Below are positions 43,995-56,381 of a stretch of 64,000 nucleotides of DNA, in pieces. A program made the position numbers and the translations under genes. Under the pieces are notes generated by a model. That model saw only the letters and a list, made by a program, of their open reading frames with translations, was not told the DNA's origin and searched no databases. Numbering within the stretch: the stretch's first letter is position 1; every line of letters begins with the position of its first letter. Source of the stretch: Cunninghamia lanceolata (taxonomy: Eukaryota > Streptophyta > Pinopsida > Cupressales > Cupressaceae); assembly GCA_027924645.1 (NCBI GenBank), contig BSBN01001150.1:3596001-3660000 (forward strand), in the 5' to 3' direction.

Positions 43995-45234
43995 TATGTA
44001 ACATACCAACTCATACAACTTGGAATTACTCCCAACATTTAATAAGAAAGCAAATGAATATGTTTAACCATGAGTGAATTTTTTTTTTTTAACATTTACA
44101 TAATCACATAGAATTAAATGTATATCTTTTCTAAATATTTTTCAATCTTGAAATTACAACATATTCAAAGATAAAATCATAGTAAAATCATTTCACTTTA
44201 CATTTACAAATAATTTGCACTTGGAAATATAAATAATTTTACATAAGTTTGAAAATAATGTCATAACATGAAGTATACTACATTTAGAATCTGGTATTTA
44301 TCTCAAAAGTCTCGGTGTGTCTTCTGTTGCAGAGGGAGAGCATCATCCGAGTGCTTTTCCTCCACCACAGACCGATGGTCCCCCACTTATATTCCATTTG
44401 GAAGTGGCCCTACCCTTCACGAAGAGCATAGACATAAGGAACTAACAGGATTCCGTTTGAGTTCTAGTGTTGTGTCCTATGTAACTCAATCGACCATACA
44501 ACTCTAGATAATCTTCTAGCTAGGTATGATCATTTTGACAAGTTATGCAATCTAGACATGGTGAATCGACTAATGCATGTAGAGACAAATGCATCACTTT
44601 GGCCAAAGTTTCTCTATAAATAGATTTTTTCAATAAACGTAATCATGTGTTCACACAACTCTAACTCGACTTGGAAATTACCACATCCTATAGTTTGACT
44701 TGCTTGACTAGTATCTCTAGAAATGAATTGTCTTGACTAAACTCAAATCCTAGTCAATTTGACATAGAATTAATCCTTAATCTAGGATATACATAATATA
44801 TGGGTTTAAGTGACTTTAACCTTTCAAAGAGTCCCTCTTTGCATACTTGCAAATTCTGGGGTCTATGACTTCTTGTCATTCTACTCATTGACCTGAAGAT
44901 TGAGCACTCTTGTGTAATATATCAAATTTTTTGACTCTATCATGAAATCATTTATTTTATCATAAGTGCTTTAGGGTTTCTTGACGATTCACTGCTGGTC
45001 GTAATAAACAATAAACTAATTCAATTTTATAACCGATTTAAGAGTTTTCAAGTTTTCTTAACCCTTGTGGATCAAATCTAGGGATTTAACTTCTCTATCC
45101 CAATACATTGGAATATCAAATACTCTTGTTTTCCAAAAGTAGAAATTTAAAATAATATAACATGGAAATGATAACCTCTAGTCTTCTTTTGACCACTTGG
45201 GCATCACATTTCTCATTACATGTATAAACATAGT

Positions 45235-45689
45235 TGTTGGTAGGTGGCGACTAATTAGGAAAGTACTATACACTAGCCATGTATCCTCGTCGGGGTTCGG
45301 GGCCAGGCTAGGCCTCGAGCGGGGGTTTGGGGGCGCAACCCCCGAATGTTTTTAGGGCCGACATAAAAAATCCTATTTTTTGTGACCAACATAAGAAAAC
45401 CCTAAATTTTGTAACCGACAAAAAGGCTTGATAAAAAGCCGCTAAGGGTTAGGGTTTTGATATTGTATTGTAGTATTTGCAACAGTATTGAGTTACAGGG
45501 ATTGCTAGTTGTAATCGGTTTGATTTACTGGATAATAAGATTGGACTCTCTATTTGGTGGATGTAGCCCGAGTTTGGGTGAACCATGTTAAAAACTTGTC
45601 TCTCATTGTTATTAATTCTGTGTATTTCCATTTCTCTATTTAATCTTTATTTGCATTTAATTGATATCTTTTTCCGGCTAACCCTAACA
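45235..45689 (+). repeat. 5' LTR of the deleted Copia element
   Basis: 455 bp, TGTTGG to CCTAACA. Its last 148 bases recur at 46162-46309 with about 6 differences. A GC-rich hairpin, GGGGGTTTGGGGGCGCAACC, lies near 45323-45342, unlike the AT-rich surroundings. Confidence 0.9.
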
Positions 45690-45691
45690 AG

Positions 45692-45703
45692 TGGTATCAG
45701 AGC
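45692..45703 (+). promoter_or_regulatory. Primer binding site of the deleted Copia (tRNA-iMet)
   Basis: TGGTATCAGAGC, a perfect match to the initiator-Met primer, lies two bases after the LTR. Its intact state suggests a young insertion compared with gypsy2, whose own site has decayed by one base. Confidence 0.92.
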
Positions 45704-45755
45704 GGGTTGTGTTCGATTATCATCTGCAGGAAAGTCTCACGGTTGAGTGGGAGCA

Positions 45756-46161
45756 ATGGAGGACGAGGGTAAATTGAAGGTCGATAAATTCATTGGGCAG
45801 AACTATTAGTTATGGAAGATGTAGATGGAGGATTACCTCTATCAAAAGGATTTATGGATGACGTTGGAAGGAGTATCCAAGAAACTAGCAACAATGTCTG
45901 ATGAGGATTAGAACCTTCTTGATAGAAAGGCACTGGGAACCATTTAGTTGTGCCTGGCACCATCGGTGGCATTCAATATAACGGAAGTGAAGACAACAGA
46001 TGGTCTGATGAAAGCTTTGGCTAAATTGTATGAAAAACACTCAGCCTCAAATAAGGTATTTCTCATGAAGAGTTTGTTTAATTTGAAAATGGTTGAAGGT
46101 GGATCTGTGACAGGTCATTTAAATGAATTTAATACAATTGCTAGTCAATTGACTTCTGTAA
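45756..46161 (+). pseudogene. gag: Copia gag N-terminal fragment, truncated
   Basis: From ATG at 45756 the frame reads MEDEGKLKVDKFIGQNY and, past several TAG/TAA codons, DGLMKALAKLYEKHSASNKV and LMKSLFNLKMVEGGSVTGHL. These are the Copia Gag N-terminal (UBN2-type) segments, including the conserved Leu-Tyr-Lys/Glu-Lys-His block. It is cut at about 46161, where sequence jumps into the 3' LTR. Four or five stops in about 135 codons make it inactive. No protease or pol follows. Confidence 0.82.
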
Positions 46162-46314
46162 TGGACTCTTTGTTTGGTGGATGTAGCCCAAGTTTGGGTG
46201 AACCACGTTAAAAACTTGTCTCTCGCTATTATTAATTCTGTGTATTTCCATTTCTCTATTTAATCTTTATTTGCATTTAATTGATATCTTCTGCTGGCTA
46301 ACCCTAACAATAGT

Positions 46315-47101
46315 ACATGAGGTATATCCTGATTCATATAAGATCTTAATGAATACTATCATTATCATAACTAATCTTTTGACTAAGTTCAATGTTTCAA
46401 CCTAAATAGGTTTGAGTCTAAAAATATAATATTTTTGACCTCTTGGTCTTCTTAAGTCCACCAACTTTTGATATAGGATATGTTATGAACTTTTATATAA
46501 CATCCTTTGTATATCATGATAATGCTTATCATTATTTGTATAATGCATATGTGATATTATATCACTATACTTAGGTGTTTTCAATTGTATCAATATCATT
46601 TATGTACATTCTATATAAGTGAATATCTATCATCAAAACTTTTGATTATAAAAATTAAAACTTATACATATAAATCATTGTAAAATGTGAAACTATCATT
46701 GTCTAAACTTTTTATAATCTTACTCATCTCGATTCCTAGGTTTATATTTGAGTTCTCATAAAGTTCAGTCTTTGCACTTTATATATAATGTATCTAGTTA
46801 TATCACTATGACATTAATAGAAAATGGCCACTATACTTTGTATTCAAAAAGTGATAAAAGAAATAATCTTTTCTTTGCATTTTATATGCTATATTTCTAC
46901 ACATATTTGGTGTTTTGACAAATAAGAGAAACCTATGTTTTCTTGAGTATACCAAGTTTAGTGACAACTTCTCATAGACTGTAAACCTCTGTGTAAACAA
47001 TGTTATTCATAACATGCATCGATAATCATGTGTCTATCAACGAAATGAATTTCTCTATGGGTTTGATGATACAAAACAATTGTATGAGCAAGTCATCTTC
47101 C
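46315..47101 (-). repeat. Middle piece of LTR-X copy C
   Basis: Aligns with 29700-30480 in copy B at high identity, with no coding sense. A 64-codon minus-strand frame (46806-47000) recurs in copy B at 30202-30396, but it is only an open run within the repeat. Confidence 0.85.
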
Positions 47102-47106
47102 ATAGT

Positions 47107-48583
47107 TGATGTAGAGGCAAATTGGTTGGGAGAAGATAGACAAACTAGACAAGGTTCTACTTCACCTACAAGCCCAAAAACAAAGATCTTTACACAAAAG
47201 TGGGAATAGCAGAAAGAAACTCCAAGATCATCATGGAAATGTTGGTTTGGGATGTTAGGGGACCCATTCCATCCATTTTCCAAGGTAGATTAGGCTCAGG
47301 GTTGGTACTTCCTTCACAAACCCCCCAAAATGGCTTGTAGCCCTCCAAAATGACAATAGTCCAAATAACTTTTGACTCAGATCTCCAAATCTAGATCTTA
47401 GACAATCAATAAATACCCATTATGGCCCTATATCACATATCCCAAACTTGGCATAGGTTGTTTTGGACGGAATGTCTCAACCAATAACCCCTGTCAGTGA
47501 CCTAGAGCCCTAATTAGGCCAAATTTACAAAGAGACTACCCTCAAATGCAATCCTAGAACTCAACCAAGGGATTGAACACTTATAATGCATGCCAAAACA
47601 AAGGATTTCGTGGGTTTTATGTTCTACTTTTTGCTGTTCCAAAAAATACACCTATGGTTCCTTCAATGTGCTCTTAAAAATCACCTAACACATGGTCTTG
47701 TTAGGTTTCTTCAAGAAAAACTTATTCTCCTTAGATCTCCTGCCAAACACTCATCATATCCTACTAATAAAGACCTATTACATCCCATTCCACTGATCAA
47801 AAGTGAATCAAATCAGTGGAATGGCCAAAAATGCATGATTCTTACCAAAACCCTAGACAAGGGTTTCTAAAAAATAATTTTCAGGAAAATGAATATAAAT
47901 CTACTCTAGAAATGTTTCAAGAAGCCAAAATAGATTAAAATGAATGTTAAATCACCCTAGTTTCATGCCACCACCATAATCTTTCACAATTTGGCCGTAC
48001 AAAAATAGGGTACGGACTACAACATAATTACACATAAAATGCAGAATTTCTGAGTTTTGGTTTCTATTTCTTCTTCAAACAACTTCCTTCAGACTTCTCC
48101 AAGACTCCCTTGCCAAGTCCAAATCCTTAGCAATCATATACAATGGTTTGAGAGGTAGTTTGGCTCATTGGAGGGTGCACAACTATTTTTCCATGAGCAA
48201 ATTGCTTTGTCAGTTTTGAGATAGCAACTACTTCCATTGTTACAACTGTCCTAATTAGGACTGTAGTGACTTGTTTTAGGCTTAATGAAGCCTTTAAAAC
48301 ATTTGGCAACGTTTGACAAAATTGACATGTCTTCCTAACACTTTGACATGTGTTTTGCAAGGATTACAACATGAGATATATGACTATCATATATGCCTTA
48401 ACAAAGGCTTACAATCATGAAGATTGCCTCAACAATATGAAGATAGATATTTGGACATAGTCCTTATTCCTTACAATCATGAATGGTCTTCTAGGACCTT
48501 ATTATATCAAAACATGACATCAAAACAAAATATGAAGTTGAATGCCTCATGGAGGCCACCTTGTGTTAGGTGCTCCTGCACCA
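47107..48583. mobile_element. Solo LTR (1477 bp) of an unidentified family in LTR-X
   Basis: A unit running TGATGTAG...CTGCACCA (the ends pair at 6 of 8 positions) is flanked by ATAGT at 47102-47106 and 48584-48588. Copy B reads straight through at this point (near 30490), proving that the insertion is real. It has no gag, pol or primer site inside, so it is a solo LTR or a non-autonomous element. Read on the minus strand it starts TGGTGCAGGAGCACC, a wording I associate with plant gypsy LTRs. Orientation is not settled. Confidence 0.8.
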
Positions 48584-49178
48584 ATAGTAATCCAGTTGTA
48601 AACTATGCCATTTTATTGTTTATTCTCTACAATTTTATACTATTGTTCAATGACATTTTAACTATCTCTAACTTATAAATTCATATTCTATTATCACCAT
48701 CATTCTGTGTGCAATTTCATCATATCTCTGTATGTTTATATAGAATAGGAAATTGCAGTTTAATAAAACATATAGAGATATCTCTATATTTTCTCTCTTT
48801 CCCATAGATTCTTGATGATAATAGAGCTTTGTGTTCACCCTTGTCTCTTGCCCCCATGGATTCTTGATTAGAAAAAAGCTCTCTATTTCTCACACAGTCC
48901 TTTGTAACCTGGAGACTCCTCCGTTTTTAGCCACAGTGAAAACTCAGAAGCTTGCACTTGTGCAACTTCACCTGTGTCCTACTTCCTTTAGTGGGGAATA
49001 CACTATTCTCTCTTTATGCTTATTGAAGTGGTACTTCTATCTTTCCAGGCGATAAATCAAAAGATCATTTCTAGTTCTAAAATTGTTGCCTCTCTATGCT
49101 CCCCCCATAGTTGCCTTCATACCCCTCAATAATATAGCCTTTTAACAGGCTTTACTCTCTCCATAACTGCAGATTCCT

Positions 49179-51397
49179 AATGAGACAAATTCAAATAGAC
49201 ATGGTACTAATTTGAATTGCAAAGGGGAATTTGTATACTTCTTACCTCATACATTATAGCTGTCTATGTGAGTGAATTCTAATTCGCTGTGAGAGTACAA
49301 CTCTAGTGTCAATGAAGAATCCAGTGCTAAAACAATATACAAATGTCTTTCGAACCCTATTTATATTTGCTTATTAGGGCATAACCTTGATGCATTAATA
49401 TTTCCTTGTAATTAATTTGTAGAAGTAGCGAATATAAAGCACTTTTAAATTTCATTAATCAACGAAGATTTTATTTTGCGAACTTGAAGACGGGGGACTT
49501 TCTTCTTTCTTCTTCTATTGGCGAACCATACCTTTGTGAAAATTTATTTATCGGCAAAGTGTTGAGTTAGGGAACAAACTCATTGGAAAACTTAAGAGTT
49601 GGTGAATTCAAGGGTTCATGAACATTGTTTTTGATTGACAAGACTTTAGCAATGGGTTTCCTTTATCTATGGGGCATTACTTGACAAAACTTAAAATTTA
49701 CAAGGTGATATTATCGGCCCACCAGGAAGTTGACAAGCCTAAGAAATAGATGATAGAGGAAATATGAAGGAAATAAAAGTTTTCCAATAGTAAAATATGT
49801 TGATAAGGAAAGGTAATTAAGGTAATATGACTTTCTTATCACTATACTGCTAGGTTCATGAACTAGTGACCCTGGCAACACAGTTTGCAAAAGAACAAAG
49901 TTGCTGATCAAAGTAAAACGATCCTTTAGACTTGGAATAATTTCACAATGGATAAGACACACCATGAAAAATAAAACCAACTCAAGTTTATATTAAATAA
50001 GGATGTTTCTATTAAAGGACAAGGACAAAAACTTGGGTAACATATTGGATGGTATGTTAGACTTTTATGGCATCATGTTCCTTGTATCCATTCCTTGTTA
50101 GATTCTCAGAACATCATAAATTGAGTTCTTGCAAATTTTGTAATAAGTGTTTATGTAGGTATTATTGAACTCTATTATGCTTGTAATGATCCATCCATGT
50201 TTGGTATGTGATCTGGTAATTGTTATGATTCTATGGTTTCATTTTGCATGATTTCACACCTCATATTTTGAGGGTGTTGGAATGTTTTATTATGTTTTGA
50301 ATCATTATGTGTTAGCATGTATGCTATATAGAATGGAAAGTATCATATGTTTATGGACATTTTTATTTGGGAATGTAATAAATTCACATAAGTGACAAGG
50401 GTTCCATATTCACTTTTGGTACATCTTGACTTTGGCGTCAAACATGCATAGCATCTTGTATCATTTTTCTCATATTTTGTTATATGGATGTAAAATAGAT
50501 TAGAGCATCTAGTTTCATATTTGTTTTAACAAACATACAAACTAGAGTGGATAAATTATGTGCTTTGTTCAATTGTTGTAAATGAATTGTGTTTTGGTTT
50601 GGTTGCTAATAGTATCCATAGGGTGGTTATACCCCTAGTTTTCTTACCATCCCTATTGCATGTGTGTCTCTATGCATGTAGGAGTGTAATGTTGGTGGTT
50701 TAAGACATTTTGAGAAGTCTTGTGAATGTTCCACTTGTTTTACCCATATTTTGGGTGCATTGTTATGTCTTGTGCAAGTTGGAATCCTAGTGGCTAGGTT
50801 CCCAGGACTTGTTCGACTATTTCTAGGTGTCTACCTTGTTGTAAGACTATTTTGGTTACATGAAAACCATTAAAGAAGTCTAAAATTAGGTCTTGAGAAG
50901 TTATTATTAAAGAAGTTTTATCTTAGACTCATTTGTAGGACTATGATACATAAATGGGATTATAGTACATTTCTGGGACTACAATGCAATGTGTTAGTGT
51001 CCAATTGTTCTGTTGTTGTCTAGTTTGTGTGCTATTAAATCATCTACCATCATACAACAGGCACTTCTTGACCTTTTTTGAAGAAAGTTTATAAATGGAA
51101 GTTGTTCCCTTGGACTTTCTCAGTTTTCCAATCATCTCATTTCATCAAGACATGTCATACCTTGCAATTTATTCCCTCTTTTGCATTGGGAAGCATGCGA
51201 TGACATGAAATTGATCGGTTGTCAATTCAATTGGTTGACGCCTTGTACCTCCTAGTTGACTCACCTCTTGTGTAGGTTTTCCTATGTGTTTTGAATGTTT
51301 TGTGTCATCTTGGAATGGATATGAAGTAGATGCTACTCTCATCTAACTCCATGTGTTTGCAATAGAATGAGGTTGTGCGCTTGTTTCTGATCATCAT
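49179..51397. other. No gene seen between LTR-X copy C and gypsy3
   Basis: AT-rich sequence without recognisable protein sense. On the minus strand AAATATAAATAGGG near 49350-49365 is a TATA-like element, and GAGGTAAGAAG near 49245 looks like a splice donor. Together they resemble the promoter/leader layout seen before F1. No ORF follows within the remaining 70 bases before LTR-X, so the piece would be truncated. A minus-strand 89-codon frame at 49711-49980 has no motif. Confidence 0.5.
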
Positions 51398-54300
51398 TGT
51401 AATGCCCCCTCATTTTTGGCTTGTGATAGTTGTTAGTTTTGCAGCACTCTCTGCTTGATCTGAGACAGTTGTTAGCTTTTTCCTTGCATCTAGATAGTTT
51501 TGAGACATTTGAGCTAGTGAGACTATGGTTTATGCTTATTCTGATTGTGACAGATTTTATTCGACTGATCTAATTCTGACATATGGAATGAGATTACGAT
51601 GGTATTGTTGTTATGATGAGATGGACATGTTTAGTGATGATTTGATAATATCATGTTTATGCATATGATTTTAAATAGAAATAGTTATAGTGTTGTTTTG
51701 GAGTGGGGACGGTGTAGTACTGCTTGGATCGAGCACCCTACTACGCTGCGATTCTCTGTCTTGATGTGTGTTGATATATACATATACAGTTGATCATATA
51801 TAACCCATTGGTTTTCAAGCAGGTTGCAGGTACCGGGCCTTGACTCCACCTAACTTAGCAGGTCTGAGCAGGCCCTACACCATGGATAATGTTGATGGAG
51901 ATAACAGGAGGTTTATGCCGCTAGGCCAGTTCCAGTCTTTTGTTGTAGTCATGTGTCATGATGCGACGTTTGATCCTTGTTTCTTGTTGTTGGTTGTCAC
52001 GTGTTGTGGAGCATTGTTGAAGTTGTTTAAGTTTGTCTATGTGTTCTTTGTTATCTTTATGCTAAATCTTATAGTATTTTTGTATTGTCGTAAAATTTGA
52101 TTACTGTTCAAGTAAAGTCTATTATTGGCAAAATTAGTAATTGTAATGTTTTAAATTTCTATGAGTCTTAAGTTGTTTTTAGAGGTAATTAGTACATAGT
52201 TGATTTAAAATATATTTTGGGTGAATAATTTAATGTTGATAGTTGTCGGATATATTTGGAGATTTGAGAATCTCTATGTTTAGTAAAATTTTAAAATTCC
52301 CGGAGGAGTGGGGATTTTGGTAACGGATAACTGTTTGTGGTTATGGGTTTAATGGTACCTGGGGATTGTTGTGAGGGGGAGGATACAGAAATTGGGGAAA
52401 AATAAAGAATTGGAGACAAAAATTGAGGAAGATTGGAGGTAGCGGAAGAATTTGAAGTTGAGTCAAACTTTCGAGTGTCTATTTTGTATCTCTATGTCTA
52501 TTTTGTGTATCTTTGTAGCAATTCAACCTAGTGGTTTAAGTTCTTGGGAAACCTCTTGTGTTTTGGAACCAACATCTTTATTCCAGTGAGTTCCTAGCTT
52601 TCCTGTCACCATCTGATTTGGTTTCTTTGATAGCTTGTCGTCCATTCCTGAGGAACTTAGGAGTCTCCCAACCTCCATCATTCTAATTGGGATTTTTGCA
52701 AAAATAAAATTTAGCAACAAATTACTAATTGTTAGTACTTTGAATCAATCTTTTGTCTCAGAATCCCCTTTCTAAAAATGTAATCTCTATTCCCTATTCA
52801 AGCTTGAAATGTAACTCAAATGGAATCTTAACAAATGTTTACCTCTGACTAGTTTATTTACCTAGTCATTCTCTAATGCTGGGTCGATTCTTGTTAGATT
52901 GAAACTATATTCCTTAACCCTTTTTAGTTGTTGCATGGTTAGCTTCTTCTTGTTTTTTTAATTTGCATTGATAATTTGATTTGGGAATTTATATGCCAAA
53001 ATTTATGCATAGTGTTGACCAGCTCTCATGGCTATTGCCGTACGGCCGTACCTGGCTAATTTTGTTGCCTTTTGAATTCTTTGACTACCATGATTATTCC
53101 CTACGCTGAGGTTGGGTGTGTGGCTATTTTGAGTCCTTAAAAAAAAATTCTGTTTTGTCTATCTTCTCCTTGTGGCTGTACACCAAGCCGAACCTCAACT
53201 CCTATCCTTTTTCTGTAAACAACAATATGTGATCATTACCAGGGATTTGGGCAAGCTGGGATCAAAGTCGTCTCAACTTTTGACCCTTCAATTTCCTTGA
53301 AACTTTATTACGTTGTTCTCATGACCTCTATCCGTATGCCGGTGGTTGGAAATTTGTATGCCTTGAATGCCTCTCTGTTATCACGCCACAGACTGCAATG
53401 AAATTTCCTTACAATTTTAACCCAAGAATTGGAAACTCGTATAGGAAAATGAGGGATTAGTGTTCATGTATTTAGATAGTTTCTGTTTGAGATTTCCTTA
53501 GCAACTGGAAAGTTTAGTTGAAACCATTCATTTCTTAAGTTAGCTGATTGCAATGTGTTTCTTTATCTATATCACTTCTTGTGAGCGCGGATAGGATACT
53601 TTTATTGTTACTCTTAGAAAGTTAGGATAGCTTGCATTTGTAGAAACAAATTTTAGCTTAACCAATTGGGTTAATAACGAGTTAATTATGTCCATTAATT
53701 TCTTCTAAGAAGAGTGTTGCTTTATTCAAACCGGGGATGCACCCATTTAGTAATTAAATAATTAGTTAAGCCTTAGAGTGAGTCAAATTAAACATGTTGG
53801 AATTCTATGGAATGTCTATGTTTTTACTAGATGAAATATTATAGGTTATTTTGGCCTTAATATGTTGCCAACCTAGGATTACTCTTTGTTTTCAGGTTTG
53901 AGACAAATTTTATTATGATGGTGTTGGAAATTAATTATTGGGTAGCATTCCATTAAGAGTGATTCTTGGATTTAGTAATAGGTATTTCTTTATAGTTTAA
54001 ATGCTTTTAGGTAATTGCTTTAGAAACTATAAATACTGCTAAGCTTTGTGTAGTAAGTATTAAGACTTGTGTAAATAATTGTTATTATTATTAATTATAA
54101 TATTTCTTGACCTATTTAAAGTAATTGAAATTTAGAAGATAGAAAAGGAATATCTTGTGCTTTAGGAGATTAGTTTTAAAAATTCATCCTATGTGATCTT
54201 TCTTATTTTAGTAGAAAGAGACCATTCTTAGATAGGTGTAATCCTTTTAGAATGATGATTGGTAGTTGACATTTTAGTTTAAAGTAATTAATATTATTTT

Positions 54301-56241
54301 TAGTCTTTTGAACAACCATGATTGTAAATTGTATCACCTTTACGTCATCCTAATAGTACATGTTAAGACTAATTACTTTTGAACTTTAAATGTTATCCAT
54401 GATGTATAGTTTTCACCGTGATTTAGGAATTTTGGTGGTCATAATATGGTGCCTCTTATTTGTGTTAGAGTGATAAAGTTTAACGAATTTGTTGTTTCAT
54501 TAACTTGAATAGAATAATTGAAAAATGACGATTTAGTTGTAATTTTAGAGCTTTGTGATGTGATTAGAATGTTGTTAGCATAAGTAAATCTTTGAGTTAA
54601 ACTTAAGAGAGAGAGAAATTAAACCTTTTCTTGAGTCTATAGTAAAATAGCTTGATTAATGTTTTTATATATACTCTCTGATGTTATTGTTGAGTTTGAA
54701 CTGAAGTACACTAGTGATGCTTTTGGATCATTACAAGTATTTCAGTGTTGAGTCTTGTGGTTGTGCTTTGTCTAATTAGTGCAATGGTGAGCATGTGAGT
54801 CTCGTAGGAGGTCAAGTTGGTAAGCGTCATGTTTGGTTAGTTGATTTTGACAGTTGTGTTAGATCTGTGTAACTCCAGAGACTTGTTACCTTGGAATCCA
54901 GTGTGGTATAGTGGCAAGGATATATTGGTGTTGTGCTATTTTCTTTCTCTTGATCCCTTGTTTTTTTTCATTTATGGTCATGGTCATTGTAACCTAGTTT
55001 CCATGTTGGAAAAGGTACTGTGGTAACCTAGTTAAGAACTCCATTACCGACTCCAGAGCCTTAACCATTGGACTGGTTACTTGTGTTAGTTTGGGTTCTT
55101 GATTGTATTGCTTCAAATTTTGAAGGGAATCAAAATACTTATTGCTATGGCCTAGTGAATGGCATATGTTATGGGTCGGAACTGATTTGTGACCCTTATC
55201 CTTAAATGTTGTGGTATGTATGATTGATCAGAGAATGCTAAGGGAGTGGCTTTCATGGTGGGGCTGGTGCCTAGTGAGAGGCCGCCTGGGTAACCCCATG
55301 GAAGTTGTAAGTAAGTGGAAACTTAATAATGTAATTAGGAGGGTTGGGGTAGAAAAAAACATAACAAGATAAATAAGAATACCTCACCCATGCCTTGAGT
55401 GCTTTCGCAAGCTAAGGATGGGATGAGAAGGCCTGGTTGGTAAGGCTGACCTCCTCATTTTCATGAGAGGACATGTTGGTTCCGTATGTGTCACCCTATG
55501 GGGCCGGTGCCGATAGAGACGCTGCTAGGGTAACCATAGATGGGGGTCAGCTTCTGGTGAGAGATAGCCTGGGTAACCCATGCTAGGACCATGCAATGAC
55601 ACTCTCCTTACGTAGTTCAGTTGCTTCTTATTGGTTGTTACCTCTGGAGTGAAGTCTTGTCATCTTGTGGAGTATTGTCAGTTCTGTGTAGTCTGGATAT
55701 CTTGTTTGTCTGCATGGAGTCTGGATCTTGTGATTGTGTTCTTGGTTGTAACCTTGTCTTAGCAGAACCTCAGTGTTATCTCCTAGCTTGGTGGGGTGGA
55801 CCTTAGGGTTCCACATGGCTAGGAGGCAGAGCTATCCATTTGTCTTCTTGGAGAATCAGATCAAGTTCAGTGCAAAAGTGATCCAGTTCTAGATTGCTTT
55901 ACACCTTCAGAGATGTATACTTTTATATGTATTCATTGTAATCGATATGATCGGCCTCGTAATCTTGTACTATAACTTTGTAAATTAACTTTCCTTGCAA
56001 ATATAACAGTGGTCCTTATCTATAGTAGTATGATGTTTATCTCTTGTGTTGTTTAGACTTTTATGATCTATTGATGTAGTTATGTTTCCCTAGAGGAGTT
56101 AGAAGTGCACTTTTCTTTATGATGTGTATTATGATATCGTTGGTTACTGTTATTGCAATTTCTTGCTTTCAAAAAAAATTATTTCTGTAAATTTTCCACT
56201 GGTTGATCTAACACTCTTGGGTTACACAATGAGGCATCACA
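51398..56241 (+). repeat. gypsy3 5' LTR, complete, 4844 bp
   Basis: It starts TGTAATGCCCC and ends GAGGCATCACA; the ends pair at 9 of 11 positions. Its first ~3.0 kb matches 61008-64000 with about 5% differences in the part I counted (near 51880-52130). A primer site follows two bases after the end. At 4844 bp the LTR is longer than the element's internal region (4766 bp), which is unusual. The bases just before it are ATCAT, the predicted target duplication. Confidence 0.93.
51882..52100 (+). other. 72-codon hydrophobic frame conserved in both gypsy3 LTRs
   Basis: ATG at 51882 opens 72 codons ending at TGA 52098-52100. The 3' LTR has the same frame at 61506-61724. The sequence starts MDNVDGDNRRFMPLGQFQ, then runs into a strongly hydrophobic stretch, KLFKFVYVFFVIFMLNLIVF, like a membrane segment. 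About half the differences between the copies are silent by my count. A short frame of this size may be open by chance, so no gene is claimed. Confidence 0.3.
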
Positions 56242-56243
56242 TT

Positions 56244-56256
56244 TGGTATCTGAGCC
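56244..56256 (+). promoter_or_regulatory. gypsy3 primer binding site, tRNA-iMet type
   Basis: TGGTATCTGAGCC lies two bases after the LTR end and differs by one base from TGGTATCAGAGCC. It is the same primer class as gypsy2, as expected for chromoviruses. Confidence 0.88.
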
Positions 56257-56381
56257 AAGTTTAAACACTGGGTACTCTGGTTATAATTGAGCCCATTATG
56301 TGACCTAGTGCTTAAATTCTGTAGATTAACTATTGTTTTCCATTCTATGTGTAATAAATCATCTTTTGGTGTTGTATGTAG

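Larger units (their letters stand above)
45235..46309 (+). mobile_element. Internally deleted Copia element (1075 bp) in LTR-X
   Basis: The unit is TGTTGG...CCTAACA, flanked by ATAGT at 45230-45234 and 46310-46314. It contains a complete 455 bp 5' LTR (45235-45689), a primer site, the start of gag, and then only the last 148 bases of the 3' LTR (46162-46309). The deletion joins gag to LTR at the word TGGACTCT, which occurs in the intact LTR at the matching place, suggesting short-homology repair. Because both ends and the target duplication are intact, the deletion probably happened before insertion or removed only internal sequence. Confidence 0.9.
43997..49178 (-). repeat. LTR-X copy C (gypsy2 5' LTR), in three pieces
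   Basis: Pieces 43997-45229, 46315-47101 and 48589-49178 together match LTR-X copy B. Two insertions lie between them, 45235-46309 and 47107-48583, each with ATAGT on both sides. The copy stops at 49178, where copy B continues for another 1.0 kb, so its U3 start is deleted or displaced by later events. A TATA-like TCTCTATAAATAG lies near 44611-44623 in plus sense; its orientation relative to the LTR is wrong for use as the LTR promoter. Confidence 0.87.

Noticed and set aside
30202..47000. 64-codon minus-strand frames at 30202-30396 and 46806-47000 as a conserved gene
   Set aside because: Both lie at the same place in two copies of LTR-X; similarity comes from the repeat and the ends differ.
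52523..52720. Minus-strand 65-codon frame in the gypsy3 5' LTR
   Set aside because: The counterpart in the 3' LTR (near 62190-62340) is not kept open over the same span, and there is no motif.
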